Shown piece after piece: positions 46,832-56,951 of a stretch of 64,000 nucleotides of DNA. This DNA is from Castanea sativa (taxonomy: Eukaryota; Streptophyta; Magnoliopsida; Fagales; Fagaceae): assembly GCF_040712315.1 (NCBI RefSeq), contig NC_134018.1, positions 14,652,835 to 14,716,834 of the forward strand, given 5' to 3'. The notes under the pieces were generated by a model, which was not told the DNA's origin, searched no databases, and saw nothing but the letters and a program-made list of their open reading frames with translations. The first letter of the stretch is position 1, and each line of letters opens with the position of its first letter. The translations under genes and the position numbers were made by a program.

Positions 46832-47565
46832 CTCGACAGCAAGTATCTGTCGAGGTTTATGAAATTTAGAATTTCTAGTCTGTTTTTCATCCAATCCGTG
46901 ATTGTATGTTTGGGCTTTCTTTTCTCACAACCTTAGACATATAAAAGGATTATTTTAAGGGTCTTTAAAGGTTACACACAGCCAAGAGCATAATTCCTCA
47001 AGTGTGACTAAAGACCTAATTTTGCCCTAATTCATCTTTCTTGTGAAGAAGCTGCTGTGTTTGTGCACCGTAGGGTTTTGTAACCAAGGAGCTTCTTAAT
47101 CTTCATCGTGTGAGGAATTGAAGAACTTTGCATCCAACATCCTTTCTCTAGATGGTGATTGAAGTTGCATACTAGGATCCGCGCAATTGGTTAGTCACGT
47201 AATGGGAGCCGTGCATTGAAAAGAAGAGTTGTCACTATAGAACAAGTCCAATTGAGTATTGGGGTAAGGGTTCAACTGTAGATTGGTATAAGGTACTGGG
47301 ATTCCTTTACTTGTAACTGCTTGTTTTGATAATAGTGGATTCTCAAGAGTGGTGACCTTAAAATCACCTAGTGGAGTTTTTGCCTCGAAGGTTTTCCCCA
47401 TTCGTAAACAAATCACCGTGTCAATTTATTTTCCGCTACATTCTTTAGTTAATTGGTGATATGTTTGTGCTACCACACATTTTCATGTTAATTTGATTAG
47501 TTAATAAGCTTGGCTAATTAATCAATTAATTTATCACAAGGAGTCAATACATTCTTGGCCCATCA
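46832..47565 (+). mobile_element. Family 1 LTR fragment (type A), 5' truncated
   Basis: 734 bp from inside U3 (GCTCGACAGCAAGTATCTGTCG) to TTCTTGGCCCATCA. It joins Ty3 gag on the left and LINE ORF2 on the right. The sides do not belong together and no target duplication exists, so a deletion or rearrangement passed through this LTR. Confidence 0.8.
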
Positions 47566-50326
47566 CATCCCTCCCTATAAGTATACTCTTCCAAGCATAA
47601 AATCCCATTCTTGATTCCTTGGCCTCCATAATAGTTGTATTTGGAAAAAAAAAATGAGCCTTGAAAACTTTGTAGAATAGGGAGTTTTGATTATGCAACA
47701 GGCGTCACGCTTGCTTTGCTAGTAATGAGTCATTGAACTTTGCTAAATCTCTGAAGCCCATGCCACCCACTCCTTTGGCCTTGGTCAAGTCATCCCATTT
47801 AATCCAATGGATCTTCCTTCGATCACCTCTTTATCCCCGCCAAAACTTTTTAATCATGGCCTCAATCTCATTACATAGACCCATTGGAAATTTGAAACAT
47901 CCCATAGTATATATGGGGATAGCATGGATGATTGACTTTATCAACACCTCCCTTCCTACTTGTGAGAGTAATTTCCCTTCCCATCCTTGAATTTTCTGCC
48001 ACACCCACTCCTTAATGTAGTTGAAAATTGTTTTTTTTTCCTCTCCCCACAAAGGATGGTAGACCTAAGTAGTTCTCATATTGCATAATTTCTAGTACAC
48101 CTCAGGCTTCTTTTATTTGGTCCTTTATTGCACCATCAGTTGCTTTGCTGAAGAATAGTGCAATTTTGCTCCTGTTTATTTTTGGGCCGGAAGCATCTTC
48201 ATAGCCATGCAGGATATCCAACACCTGGCCACACTCCTCCATTGGTGCCTTACAAAAAAGAAGACTATCATCTGCAAAAAGCAAATGTGTTAATTTTAGG
48301 TCTCTTCTACATAGGGAGAAGCCATGGATATCCCCATTCCTTTCTGTTTTTTTGATCAACCCACTTAACCCATCAATACAAAGCAAAAAACAAGAAAGGG
48401 GAAATAGGGTCGCCTTGCCTAATACCCCTTGTTGGGTGAATCATGCCACAGGGTTCTCCATTCACCAACACTGAATAAGTAACAGTTTTTACACACAGCA
48501 TAACCAGATGTATCCATCCTTCAGTGAACCCCATCCTCCTCATAATGCCTTCCAAAAAAGGTCATTCCACCCTATCATATGCCTCACTCATATCAAGTTG
48601 TATTGCCATATAATCATAGGAACCAAATTTATATCGTTGAAAACAATGTAAAGTCTCAAATGCCACCATTATATTATCAGAAATTAGTCTATCTTTGGTA
48701 AAGGCAAATTGATGTTCTGTAATGATGGAAGGTAAAACTTTTTTTAAGCGGTTGGCTAAAACTTTTGAGAAAATTTTATACAACACGTTACACAAGCTAA
48801 TAGGGCAAAATTGGTGGGCATGTTCAGATGAGCTAATTTTAGGGATTAGTGTGATAAAAGTATGATTAAGGGATTAGGGAAATGTACCTGAGTTTAGCCA
48901 CATGAGGATGGAGGAAGTAACATCATAATTAACTATACCCCAAAAGTGTTGGTAAAATAATGGTGGCATTCCATCCGGACCAGGGGCTTAAAGGGTAGCC
49001 ATTTGTTTCAGGACCACTTCCACTTCATGTATTTCAAATTTTCGGCTTAATAAGGCATTCATCTCATCAGTAATCACTCTTGGCACACACTCCCACACCC
49101 TTGAAGAATTCATTTGACCCGTAGAGGTGAATAGTGATTGATAGTAGCTCACAAGAATTTTTGAAATGTCTTCCGGGTTGGTTTTCCAAGAGCCCTCTTC
49201 ATCTCTCAAGCCTTCTATCAATTTTTTTCGATATCTTTTTGTAGCACAGCTATGAAAGTAGTTCGAATTTTTATCCCCTTGCCTTGCCCATAATAGTCTT
49301 GATCTCTGTGCCCACATTGTAGCCTCCTTATCGTGCCACTCTTCAATTTCTTTTTTTAATTGTTGAACCCTAGTATTGTCACCCTTTAGGATTGCTTCTT
49401 CTTTAGCCTTGGGGAGTAGTTTCCTCAATTTTTCAAACTCCTTTCGCACATTCCCAAACACATTCGTTTCCACCAACTTAAATCCCTACCACACTTTTCA
49501 ACTCTACCCAAAATCCCTTCCACAGGTTCGGTTTCACACCTATTCCACACGACTTGGACAATTTCAGAACAACCAGGATTCGACAACCACATTTCTTCAA
49601 ACTGAAATATTTTTTTCCTTTTAAGGGGGTTCAAACTTGAAAACACAATGAGGATTAGAGAATGATCTGAAGAATCACACCGTAAATGGTGAACCCTCGT
49701 GCCAGGAAATTTTGAAAACCAATTATTTGTGGCCAAACCTCAGTCTAATCTCTCCCATATTGAGTTTCCATCATCAAAATGTCTAGCCCATGTGAATTTA
49801 GGTCCTACATAACCCAAATCCATAAATCCGCACTCATCTAAAACTTCTCTAAACATTTGCATTTGATTATGGGGCCTTAGTGCTCCTCCCACCTTTTCAT
49901 CTTGTCTGATTATCTCATTAAAATCCCCAACACATAACCATGGAATTTCAGATTGGGAATTGAGATACCTGAGCTTTTCCCACGCTTCTAACCTTCTTGC
50001 TGTTTCAAGCTCACCATAAAATTCGGTTAAATGCCATTCATTTTCTGAACCCCTATCTATGATTGCATCAATGTAATACTTGCATGATCCAACTACAGTC
50101 AGTTTTATCGAAGACTTCCAAAAGATAGCCAAACCACCACCTCTACCTTCCCTTGGAACCACCCATCAATGATCGCGTTCAATGCTTCTTTGTATAATCT
50201 CCACCCTAGCATCATCTGTAAGTGTCTCAGCCACAAACACTACAGAGGGATTTTTTGCTCATGTGATCTCCACAAGCTCTCTCCTTGTACGTAGGTTCCC
50301 AAGCCTATGACAGTTCCAAGCTAGAC
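47566..50326 (-). pseudogene. LINE (L1-type) ORF2: endonuclease and reverse transcriptase
   Basis: Minus-strand reading begins at 50326 with the endonuclease start LAWNCHRLGNLRTRRELVEI and continues through VVFVAETLTDD, GRGGGLAIFW, GDFNEI (about 49925-49910) and SDHSLI. RT motifs follow: [53 protein letters not shown] and the catalytic FADD (48278-48267). The C-terminal zf-RVT-type region ends at about 47570 (GMGFRDLAKFNDSLLAKQA). Many stops and frameshifts. The 3' end, RNase H if any, and poly(A) are lost at the LTR junction 47565. The family nicks chromatin DNA and copies its RNA into the nick. Confidence 0.88.
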
Positions 50327-51337
50327 TGTTAAGATATATGTGTTTCACTTGTTAGGAACATATGTCATTATTTTATGTAATTGGCTAATCCTTTGACAAA
50401 ATACACTTTACTTGTATTTGGGTACATCTAGGATGTTTTTAATACTTCAAGAAACAAGGTTTCAAGATCAAGTGTTAAAGCCATACAAGTCTGTCCAAGA
50501 AACAAGCTGAAGAAGTGCCTGTCATTAATGCTCGACAACTAGCATCTATCAAGCTTAAGAAGCTATTCCAGCCTCGTGGCTCGACAGCTGCTCGATAGCT
50601 TCTCGACAGATGCTATCTGTCGAGGTTTAAGAAAAGAAAAAATTCTGATATGTTTTCTTCCAATCTGTGGATATGTCTTTGGGCCTTCTTTTCTCATAAT
50701 CCTAGACATATAAAAGGATTATTTTAAGGGCCGTCAAAGAAAACACAAGTTGTACAAGTCTGTTCAAGCAATTTGTGACCAGAGACAAAGTTTGCCCTAG
50801 TTCATCTCTATTGTGAAGAAGCTGCTGTGTTTGTGCACCATAGGGTTTTGCAACCGAGCATCTTCTTGATCTTCATCATGTGGATGAACTGAAGAATTTT
50901 GCAGCCAACATCCTTCTCAAGTTGGTGATTGAAGTCGCGTACTGGGATTCGCGTAATTGGTTAGTCACGCACTGGGAGCCGTGCATTGAAAAGGAAAGAT
51001 TGTCACTACAGAACAAGTCCAATTGGGTATTAGGGTAAGGGTTCAACTGTAGGTTGGTATAAGGTATTAGGATTCCTTTACTTGTAACCGCTTGTTTTGA
51101 TAATAGTGAATTTTTGAGAATGGTGATCTTAAAATCACCCGGTGGGGATTTTTCCTTGGAGGTTTTCCCCATTCGTAAACAAATCACCGTGTCAAATTTA
51201 TTTTCCGCTGCACTTTAGTTTATTGGTGATTTGTTTGTGCTTCCACGCGTTTGCATGTTAAATTGATTAATTAATTAACATTGGCTAATTAATCAACTTA
51301 ATCCATCACAAGGGGTTAATACATTTTTGGCCTATCA
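50327..51337 (+). mobile_element. 5' LTR of complete family 1 element (type A)
   Basis: 1011 bp, TGTTAAGATATATG to TTTTTGGCCTATCA. Same length as the 3' LTR, with scattered, mostly transition differences and a small indel near 50590, so the insertion is not recent. U3 holds CTCGACAG/CTGTCGAG words. A TATA box is at 50709. Confidence 0.95.
50709..50716 (+). promoter_or_regulatory. LTR TATA box
   Basis: TATAAAAG within gacatataaaaggattatttt. The same block occurs in all family 1 LTRs (57321, 36570, 46938, 61948), so it probably sets the genomic RNA start. Confidence 0.6.
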
Positions 51338-51356
51338 AGTGGTATTAGAGCAGGCA
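51338..51356 (+). other. Primer binding site, initiator Met-tRNA
   Basis: AGTGGTATTAGAGCAGGCA abuts the LTR end. It is one base off the TGGTATCAGAGC consensus, again a C-to-T change. Confidence 0.88.
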
Positions 51357-51415
51357 CACTCTGATTAGTTTAATCTTTGTGTGTGATCCATTGACCCCTG
51401 TATCTCATTGCCTAG

Positions 51416-53185
51416 ACCAAGCCAAAGGAAGCGCCGGGCGATTGGGATGAAGCAAAGATCAAGGCGGCAAACTTTAATAGCATGGCATTGAATGCCTTAT
51501 TCAGTGCAGTCACTAATGAGGAGTTCAAGAAGATATCCTCCACTGAAACTACAAAAGAAGCTTGGACCATCCTCTAGACAACCTATGAGGGAACAATGGC
51601 TGTAAAAGATTTGAAGCTACAGAGGCTCACCACAAGCTTCGAAGAAATTAAGATGGAAGAGGATGAGTCATTTGATAAGTTCTATGCCAAACTCAAGGAC
51701 GTAGTGAACTCTACTTTTAATCTTGTAGAAACCATTCCATAATCCAAGATTGTGAGAAAAGGGCTCAGATCTCTGCCTGAAAGATTCCATGCCAAGATTA
51801 CTGCTATTGAGGAATCAAAGGATATTGATAAAATTCCTTTGATAGAACTGGTCGGAAATCTATAGACCTATGAATGGGGTTTGTCCAGAATTGGGAAGTC
51901 TAGCAAGAGCAAGAGCATGACACCAAAGGCCAAGAGCAGTGAGACGGAAGAATCTTTAGACGATGAAGATTCTAAGATGAAGTCCTACATCACCAGGCAA
52001 TTCAAGAAGTTCGTGAAGAATGCCAATGGAAAGGGCTTTGACAAGGACTTTAGGCAATCCAGTTCTTCTCAATTCAAGGGCCAAGACAAAGGGAAGAAGG
52101 ATGTTAGGGATGGCAGTCCATACACTGTTCCTATAGGACCTAAGTACTTTGGATGCCAATACTTCGGACACATGAAATAGGAGTGCCCAACATATCTCAA
52201 GACAATTGGGAAAAGCAAGGAACTTGCTGTTATGCTAAGCAACATCGAGCCTGAAGATGATTTTGACAATGAGGACGATGGAATCTTGAATGCCTTCGCT
52301 GCCACAGTCAATTCTACCGAGGGGATTGTTGAAGATGTGGATGAAGAAGAGGAATTGGTGGAGTCCAAATTTAAGAAGATGGATGAACAAGATGACATCC
52401 ACACAGCCTATGCTAAGTTATACAAGGTCTCAGAAAAACATAAGAAGTTGTATAGGTTGACCACCAAGAAGCTCAGTGATGTGGAACTTGAGCGTGAAAA
52501 GTTTTCCACGAAGTTTGATGAAGCCAATCAAACTATTGGAGCACTGAGGTTTGAAAATAACTTCTTGGCTGAAAAGATAAAGAAGCTTGAGGTAGAACTG
52601 TTCCAAGTTAGAGCTCAACTGGAAAAGACATCAAGCGCTAAGCTCGATGAAATGCTTAGTCTTCAAAAATTTGCTTTCGATCGAACCAGTTTAAGGTATG
52701 ATCTCTCTTCTTCTAATATTACTTCTTCTAGTACTACTGTTTTTGTTCCTCCTAGCAATAATGTTGAAATTGAGAACACTAATTTCAAAACTGAATTAGC
52801 TAGTGAGAACATAGACAAGGGTAAATCTATCTTAGGAGCACCCTCTAAGCAGGATAAGAAAGAAGTTAAAAACCCTAGGGCTAAGAAGGCTAACTCTCAA
52901 AAGCCTAAACAGAAGATACAGCATCTCTGTCATCACTGTGGAACAGCTGGTCATACTCGACCAAATTGCTATAAGTGGTTAGCCACTCAAAATAGCAACA
53001 ACATGATGGTATTGAGAAACCAGAATCAGTTTCCATCCTCCTTTGCTCCACTCAGAGATCTTCTCAAAGCCCTCATGTTCCTTTCAAACTTGAACGGTCT
53101 CAATTCTTCCCCTTCATCGCCGATTCAAGGGTTTTCAAAAAGGAGAAGTTCTTCCAAGGTGTGGAAGGAAAAGGATTGCAAGTGA
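51416..53185 (+). pseudogene. Family 1 gag (Copia UBN2-type), four nonsense codons
   Basis: A single frame of about 590 codons with no frameshift. The UBN2-type core (about 51450-51880) shows NALFSAVTNEEFKKI, TTKEAWTIL, LRSLPERFHAKITAIEES and DKIPLIELVGNL. It is followed by a basic linker, a first knuckle YFGCQYFGHMK-EC (about 52140-52185), an acidic stretch, a coiled coil (DDIHTAYAKLYKVSEKHKKL to about 52640), a Ser-rich linker and a complete knuckle CHHCGTAGHTRPNC (about 52928-52969). The four in-frame stops at 51575, 51740, 51863 and 52178 are each one C-to-T change from a Gln codon. The first ~90 residues usual for UBN2 Gag are not visible before 51416. It would form particles and bind element RNA. 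Confidence 0.85.
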
Positions 53186-53665
53186 TTCTATCACTTTTTC
53201 TCTCTCCCTATCTGTTTTTTATTGCATTACCTATGTGTTTGCTTTCTTATTTGAGTCAGTCTAGTTTTATGCATTGCTTTTGTTTTGCTTTACATGTTTT
53301 TGTTTGTTAGTTTTCAGTTTTATTTATTTTGTTTTTGTTTTGTTTTTTTTAATTTTTTTTAATTTTTTTTGAAAAATTCAAAAAAATACAAAAACAGTGT
53401 ATTTGTACATTGGTTCTTGTGAACCTTAAAATGGCCATTGAAACAGAGTTATCTAAACTTTGTATCATTTGTAGCTTAGATGAGCATCCTTATGCACAAC
53501 TAAGCAAGCGAGTTTTGTGGCTCTTTGTTTGTGATGAGTGAGATAAAGTAATCTCTTGTACTTAACACTCGTATCACTCTTTTTGACGGGAAGGACTAGA
53601 AGATCCTAAGAGAAAGGCATAAAAAACCATCTCACCACTGTTACCCGTCAATCTTGACATGACAT

Positions 53666-53747
53666 GACATCTGTATACTTCGGCATAGCAAAAGTGCAAT
53701 GTCAATGACATCTGTATGCTTCGGCATAGCAAAAGTGCAATGTCAAA
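53666..53747 (+). repeat. 41-bp tandem duplication conserved in family 1
   Basis: Two adjacent copies of a unit containing CTTCGGCATAGCAAAAGTGC followed by AATGTCAA. The same doublet is present in the minus-strand copy at about 16239-16320. It lies in the non-coding region after gag (53190-54350), which is otherwise conserved between the copies but has no ORF. Confidence 0.8.
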
Positions 53748-54176
53748 AAGCTTAACATAATTGGGTATTTCTTTTCTCTCTCTTTTGTATACCCATGCAT
53801 GATTTGCTTAATGAAAGAAAAATATGCAAAGAAAATAAAAGCAAAAAGAACAAAATGCTTTAAAACATGATTGCAAGCGTGTTTTTTACGAGATGTGGGA
53901 GTTATAGAATGTACCTCGAAGGTGATAGTCCCCGTTAAATAGTTATGATTGTGTGTGAGTTAAAGTGATTTTCTCATATCTTAAATCGTCATAACATAGA
54001 GACACTTATGCAATCTTGCAATGTTTTCACACATAACACGCAAAATTTTTTGCTACTTTTGATACATGTGTGGGTACAATGTGATTTGGCCATCACAAGG
54101 TTTACATGAGTTAATGTATGCTCACTAAACTGTCATGACTTGTTTTTGAAATATAAAATTGGTTAGACTTGTTTAG

Positions 54177-54206
54177 TGTGTGTGTGTGTGTGTGTGTGTA
54201 TGTGTT
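54177..54206 (+). repeat. (TG)n microsatellite
   Basis: GTGTGTGTGTGTGTGTG tract within the family 1 non-coding region; the equivalent (CA)n is at about 15770 in the reverse copy. Confidence 0.85.
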
Positions 54207-54348
54207 TTGGATCAAAATGCATGACATTTTTCTTGTTAAGAGATGTTTTTGAGAGATCAAAATGTTGTTTGGATTTTTGGTTGAGTTGCATTCTTGATTG
54301 CATTCATGTTTATGTTTTTCTCTTCTTGAAAAACTGTTTTTAAGCAAT

Positions 54349-54675
54349 CTCGATAGCTCCTCAACACCTGGCTATCTGTCGAGCTCTTAAGTTGTTTCTT
54401 ATCGCAATCTTGATAGCCTCTCGACAGCTAGGTGGATCGATCAAGATTTCTTCTGGATCCTCGATAGCTTTTCAACAGCTAGGTGGATCGATCGAGATTT
54501 CTCCTGGCCTCTCGATAGCTTCTCGACAGCTAGTGGATCGATCGAGCTTCTTTTATTCGTGTCTGATGTTTTGTTCCTCGACACCTCCTCGACAGCTGTA
54601 TCTGTCAACGCCTGTTTGCTCGACACCTCCCTCAACACCTATCTCGATACCTCTCAACACCTTCATCTGTCGAGA
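54349..54675 (+). promoter_or_regulatory. Cluster of TCGA motifs upstream of the downstream ORF
   Basis: By eye, thirteen occurrences of CTCGACAG, CTCGATAG, CTGTCGAG, GATCGATCGAG and close variants lie in about 330 bp, in both orientations, just before the TATA box. Equivalent clusters are at 19080-19290 and, in reverse, about 15480-15640. The same words occur in the U3 of the LTRs. This looks like a multi-site binding array; no factor is known to me. Confidence 0.5.
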
Positions 54676-54688
54676 TTTTCTGACCTTC

Positions 54689-54698
54689 TATATAAAGG
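54689..54698 (+). promoter_or_regulatory. Internal TATA box of the downstream ORF
   Basis: TATATAAAGG, followed by a CT-rich leader (ctctcacttttctcgacctctctctcgac) and a splice donor 137 bp later. It is separate from the LTR promoter 4 kb upstream. The position is conserved at 19302 in the other copy. Confidence 0.55.
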
Positions 54699-54834
54699 AT
54701 CAGCATGTCTCGTCTCTCACTTTTCTCGACCTCTCTCTCGACAGATCTGCCCTTACACCTCCCAAATCACTCTCTCTCACCCCAAACCTCTTTCCCAAGC
54801 ATCTTTCAAGCTTTCTCAAGTTTTTCTTCACTTG

Positions 54835-55220
54835 GTAAGTTTCTAATCTTTCATTTACATGAATTTCATGTTTTGAAACCTAAGTTTTGGGGTTTTTTGG
54901 AAAATTTTTGGGTTTTTCAAATTTAAGGAGTCTTTGTTGAAATTTTGGGATTGGTTTTTGCCTAAATGAGTTTCAAATCTTATACATTGCAACACATAAG
55001 TATTATTACAGTATTATCATGCATTTAGATGTGTGCAATTTGACTGTGTGCTGGTAGGATTGGATTGGGCTGAGCCTAAAATGTCTTTTATATTGCATGT
55101 CACATGTTCATGCATTTCCCATACATATGTTTTCTCTTTTCAATATACTTGTTATATTTGAAATGTGTTGGGACTTTTCTGAGTGTTTCTTTCTCCCTCC
55201 CTCTCTTCTATTTACGTTAG
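54835..55220 (+). other. Candidate 5' UTR intron
   Basis: A 386-bp GT-AG intron: donor CACTTG/GTAAGT (perfect consensus) and acceptor CTATTTACGTTAG after a CT-rich tract. The ORF ATG is 9 bp beyond. Both sites are conserved in the diverged copy at 19445-19852. Confidence 0.6.
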
Positions 55221-55228
55221 TCGTGTCT

Positions 55229-56491
55229 ATGGCACTTAAACGTAAGTTCATTCCGTCTCGGAATCCTCTACATTCTAGGGCATCTACTTCTTCTAATCCT
55301 ACTCCTTCTCATATCTGGTTCTATAATGATAAAGCCCGCAAGGACTTTTTGGAGAACTTTTCTTGACGAGGAATTCATTCGGAATGCCAAGTCATATTGT
55401 CAGATTTCTCTGACACTGACCTACCCGATGTCATTCACAATCGGGGTTAGGAGTCACTATGTGACATCCCGGTCAGATGTCCATCCGTGCTAATTCAGGA
55501 GTTTTACTCCAACATGCAAGGATTTGATCGTTCAATACCTCATTTTATCACTCGCATTCGAGGTACATGCATTGATGTCACACCGGAGTTGGTATCCGAT
55601 GTGCTCCGTGTCCCAAGGGTAGACTTTCCTGACTATCCCAGTTGTGAGCGTCTGAGGACCGTGTCCAAGGATGAGCTCAAATCTGCGTTTTGTGAGCGTC
55701 CCTCCGAGTGGGGTGATTGCCAGTTCACTTACTCTTTGAGCTTTACAAAAGGCCCTCGGTTTTTTAACATGTTTATGACCTTTGTACTCCATCCTATCTC
55801 TCACTATAACTCTATCACCGAGCCTTGTGCTCGATTTTTGTTGTCCCTTCTTAAGCATCTCACTATAGATTTCCCTTCTCATTTCATTCTTTCTATATTA
55901 GATGTTCATCAGGATTCGGCGTCCTGTGATAAGCTCATATTTCCATCCGCTATCATGAGGATCTTACGCCACTTTTCTGTTCCCTTTTCAGCGTCCGACC
56001 CTTTTTCTTTCATGCGTGCCATAGACGCTACTACTGTTAAACGTAGTGAGGTGCAATTTCGGTCGCGACAGACTGGGTCAGCAGCTCCTCCCACTCGTTC
56101 GACTCCATCCCAATCTGCTCCATCCACATCCACTCCTTCCTCTTCTATGGGTGATGTGACTCTCGGAGACATCATGGCGCAACTTTAGGGCATGGATGCT
56201 CACCTTGATACACTCTCTACTGAGCTGTATCAGGTGAACGTTCGTGTCGGTCGTATTGCACGGTGGCAAGCGGTCATGGGTGGCTTTGCTCTTGAGGCTT
56301 CTACTCCACCTCCTCCAGTGGGTTCTACTTCTGAGGCTGAGGATGATGATGATGATGGAGATGCTAGCTCTACTGATGAGATGTCTACTTGGCACTCTTA
56401 CTCTTTGTCACTCGTGACAAAAAGGGGGAGTAGTTTTGCTATGAAAGTAGTCATTCTTAAGGGGAGAGTTAGTATAGGACCATTTTGGTAG
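55229..56491 (+). pseudogene. Downstream ORF (plant-transposon-domain-like protein), copy 2
   Basis: A frame of about 420 codons starting MALKRKFIPSRNPLH, no frameshift, three stops (55364, 55448, 56186). It is collinear with 19860-20999: basic start, Ser/Pro linker, globular core (LIQEFYSNMQGFDRSIPHF, ELVSDVLRVPRVDFPDYP, CERLRTVSKDELKS, FVLHPISHYNSITEPCARF, FPSAIMRILRHFSVPF), Pro/Ser/Thr linker, coiled coil (MDAHLDTLSTELYQVNVRV) and an acidic D/E tail. Its length and layout resemble the putative plant transposon protein domain ORFs; the function is unknown. No catalytic motif of RT, integrase, protease or DDE transposase and no transmembrane segment is seen. Two of the three stops are Trp or Gln codons changed by C-to-T or G-to-A. 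Confidence 0.72.
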
Positions 56492-56939
56492 GGGGAGTGT
56501 TGATATCTTGAGGGATGTAGTGAGAATTTTTTGTATCTTTCTTTTCTTTCTTTTAGAGATACATTGTTCTTGTACCTTAGGTCTTGTGACCATTTTGTTT
56601 ACATACATTGTACTTATTATCTTTATATGTTGATGTATGTTTCTTTCACCTACTCTTACACGTGTTGTTTCTTTTCTCTCTCTATGCACATGCTTCTTAT
56701 TATTTGTATGCAATCTATTATTTCTGCTTCACACAAAGATGCCTTGATGTGTTTCGTTTAAAGTGTTTCAGAAATACAGTTTGTCAAAGTCTACTTGTCA
56801 TGAACTCTCTTCTTACAAAGTTTTTCAAGAGTTTATGTTAGGATAGATTTTATTGTATTCAACAAGTGAGCATGAGTTGAGTGTTTTATGACTTCTCTCA
56901 TATGTTCATTTGTTTGTTGTGGTTTTATCACGGATTTCC

Positions 56940-56951
56940 AAAGGGGGAGAT
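56940..56951 (+). other. Polypurine tract
   Basis: AAAGGGGGAGAT immediately before the 3' LTR TGTTAGG. This is the usual plus-strand primer for LTR elements. Confidence 0.88.

Noticed and set aside
46832..47565. An independent solo LTR insertion
   Set aside because: It lacks its U3 start and a target duplication, and its two flanks belong to different elements, so it is a rearranged fragment.
54111..54347. 78-codon minus-strand ORF with a His-Thr repeat
   Set aside because: Translation of the (CA)n complement of the TG microsatellite in family 1.
54705..54926. ORF beginning just after the internal TATA box as an N-terminal exon of the downstream ORF
   Set aside because: In this copy it could splice in frame to the main ATG, but its start lies only a few bases from the TATA box (probably upstream of the RNA start) and the other copy has no equivalent open frame.
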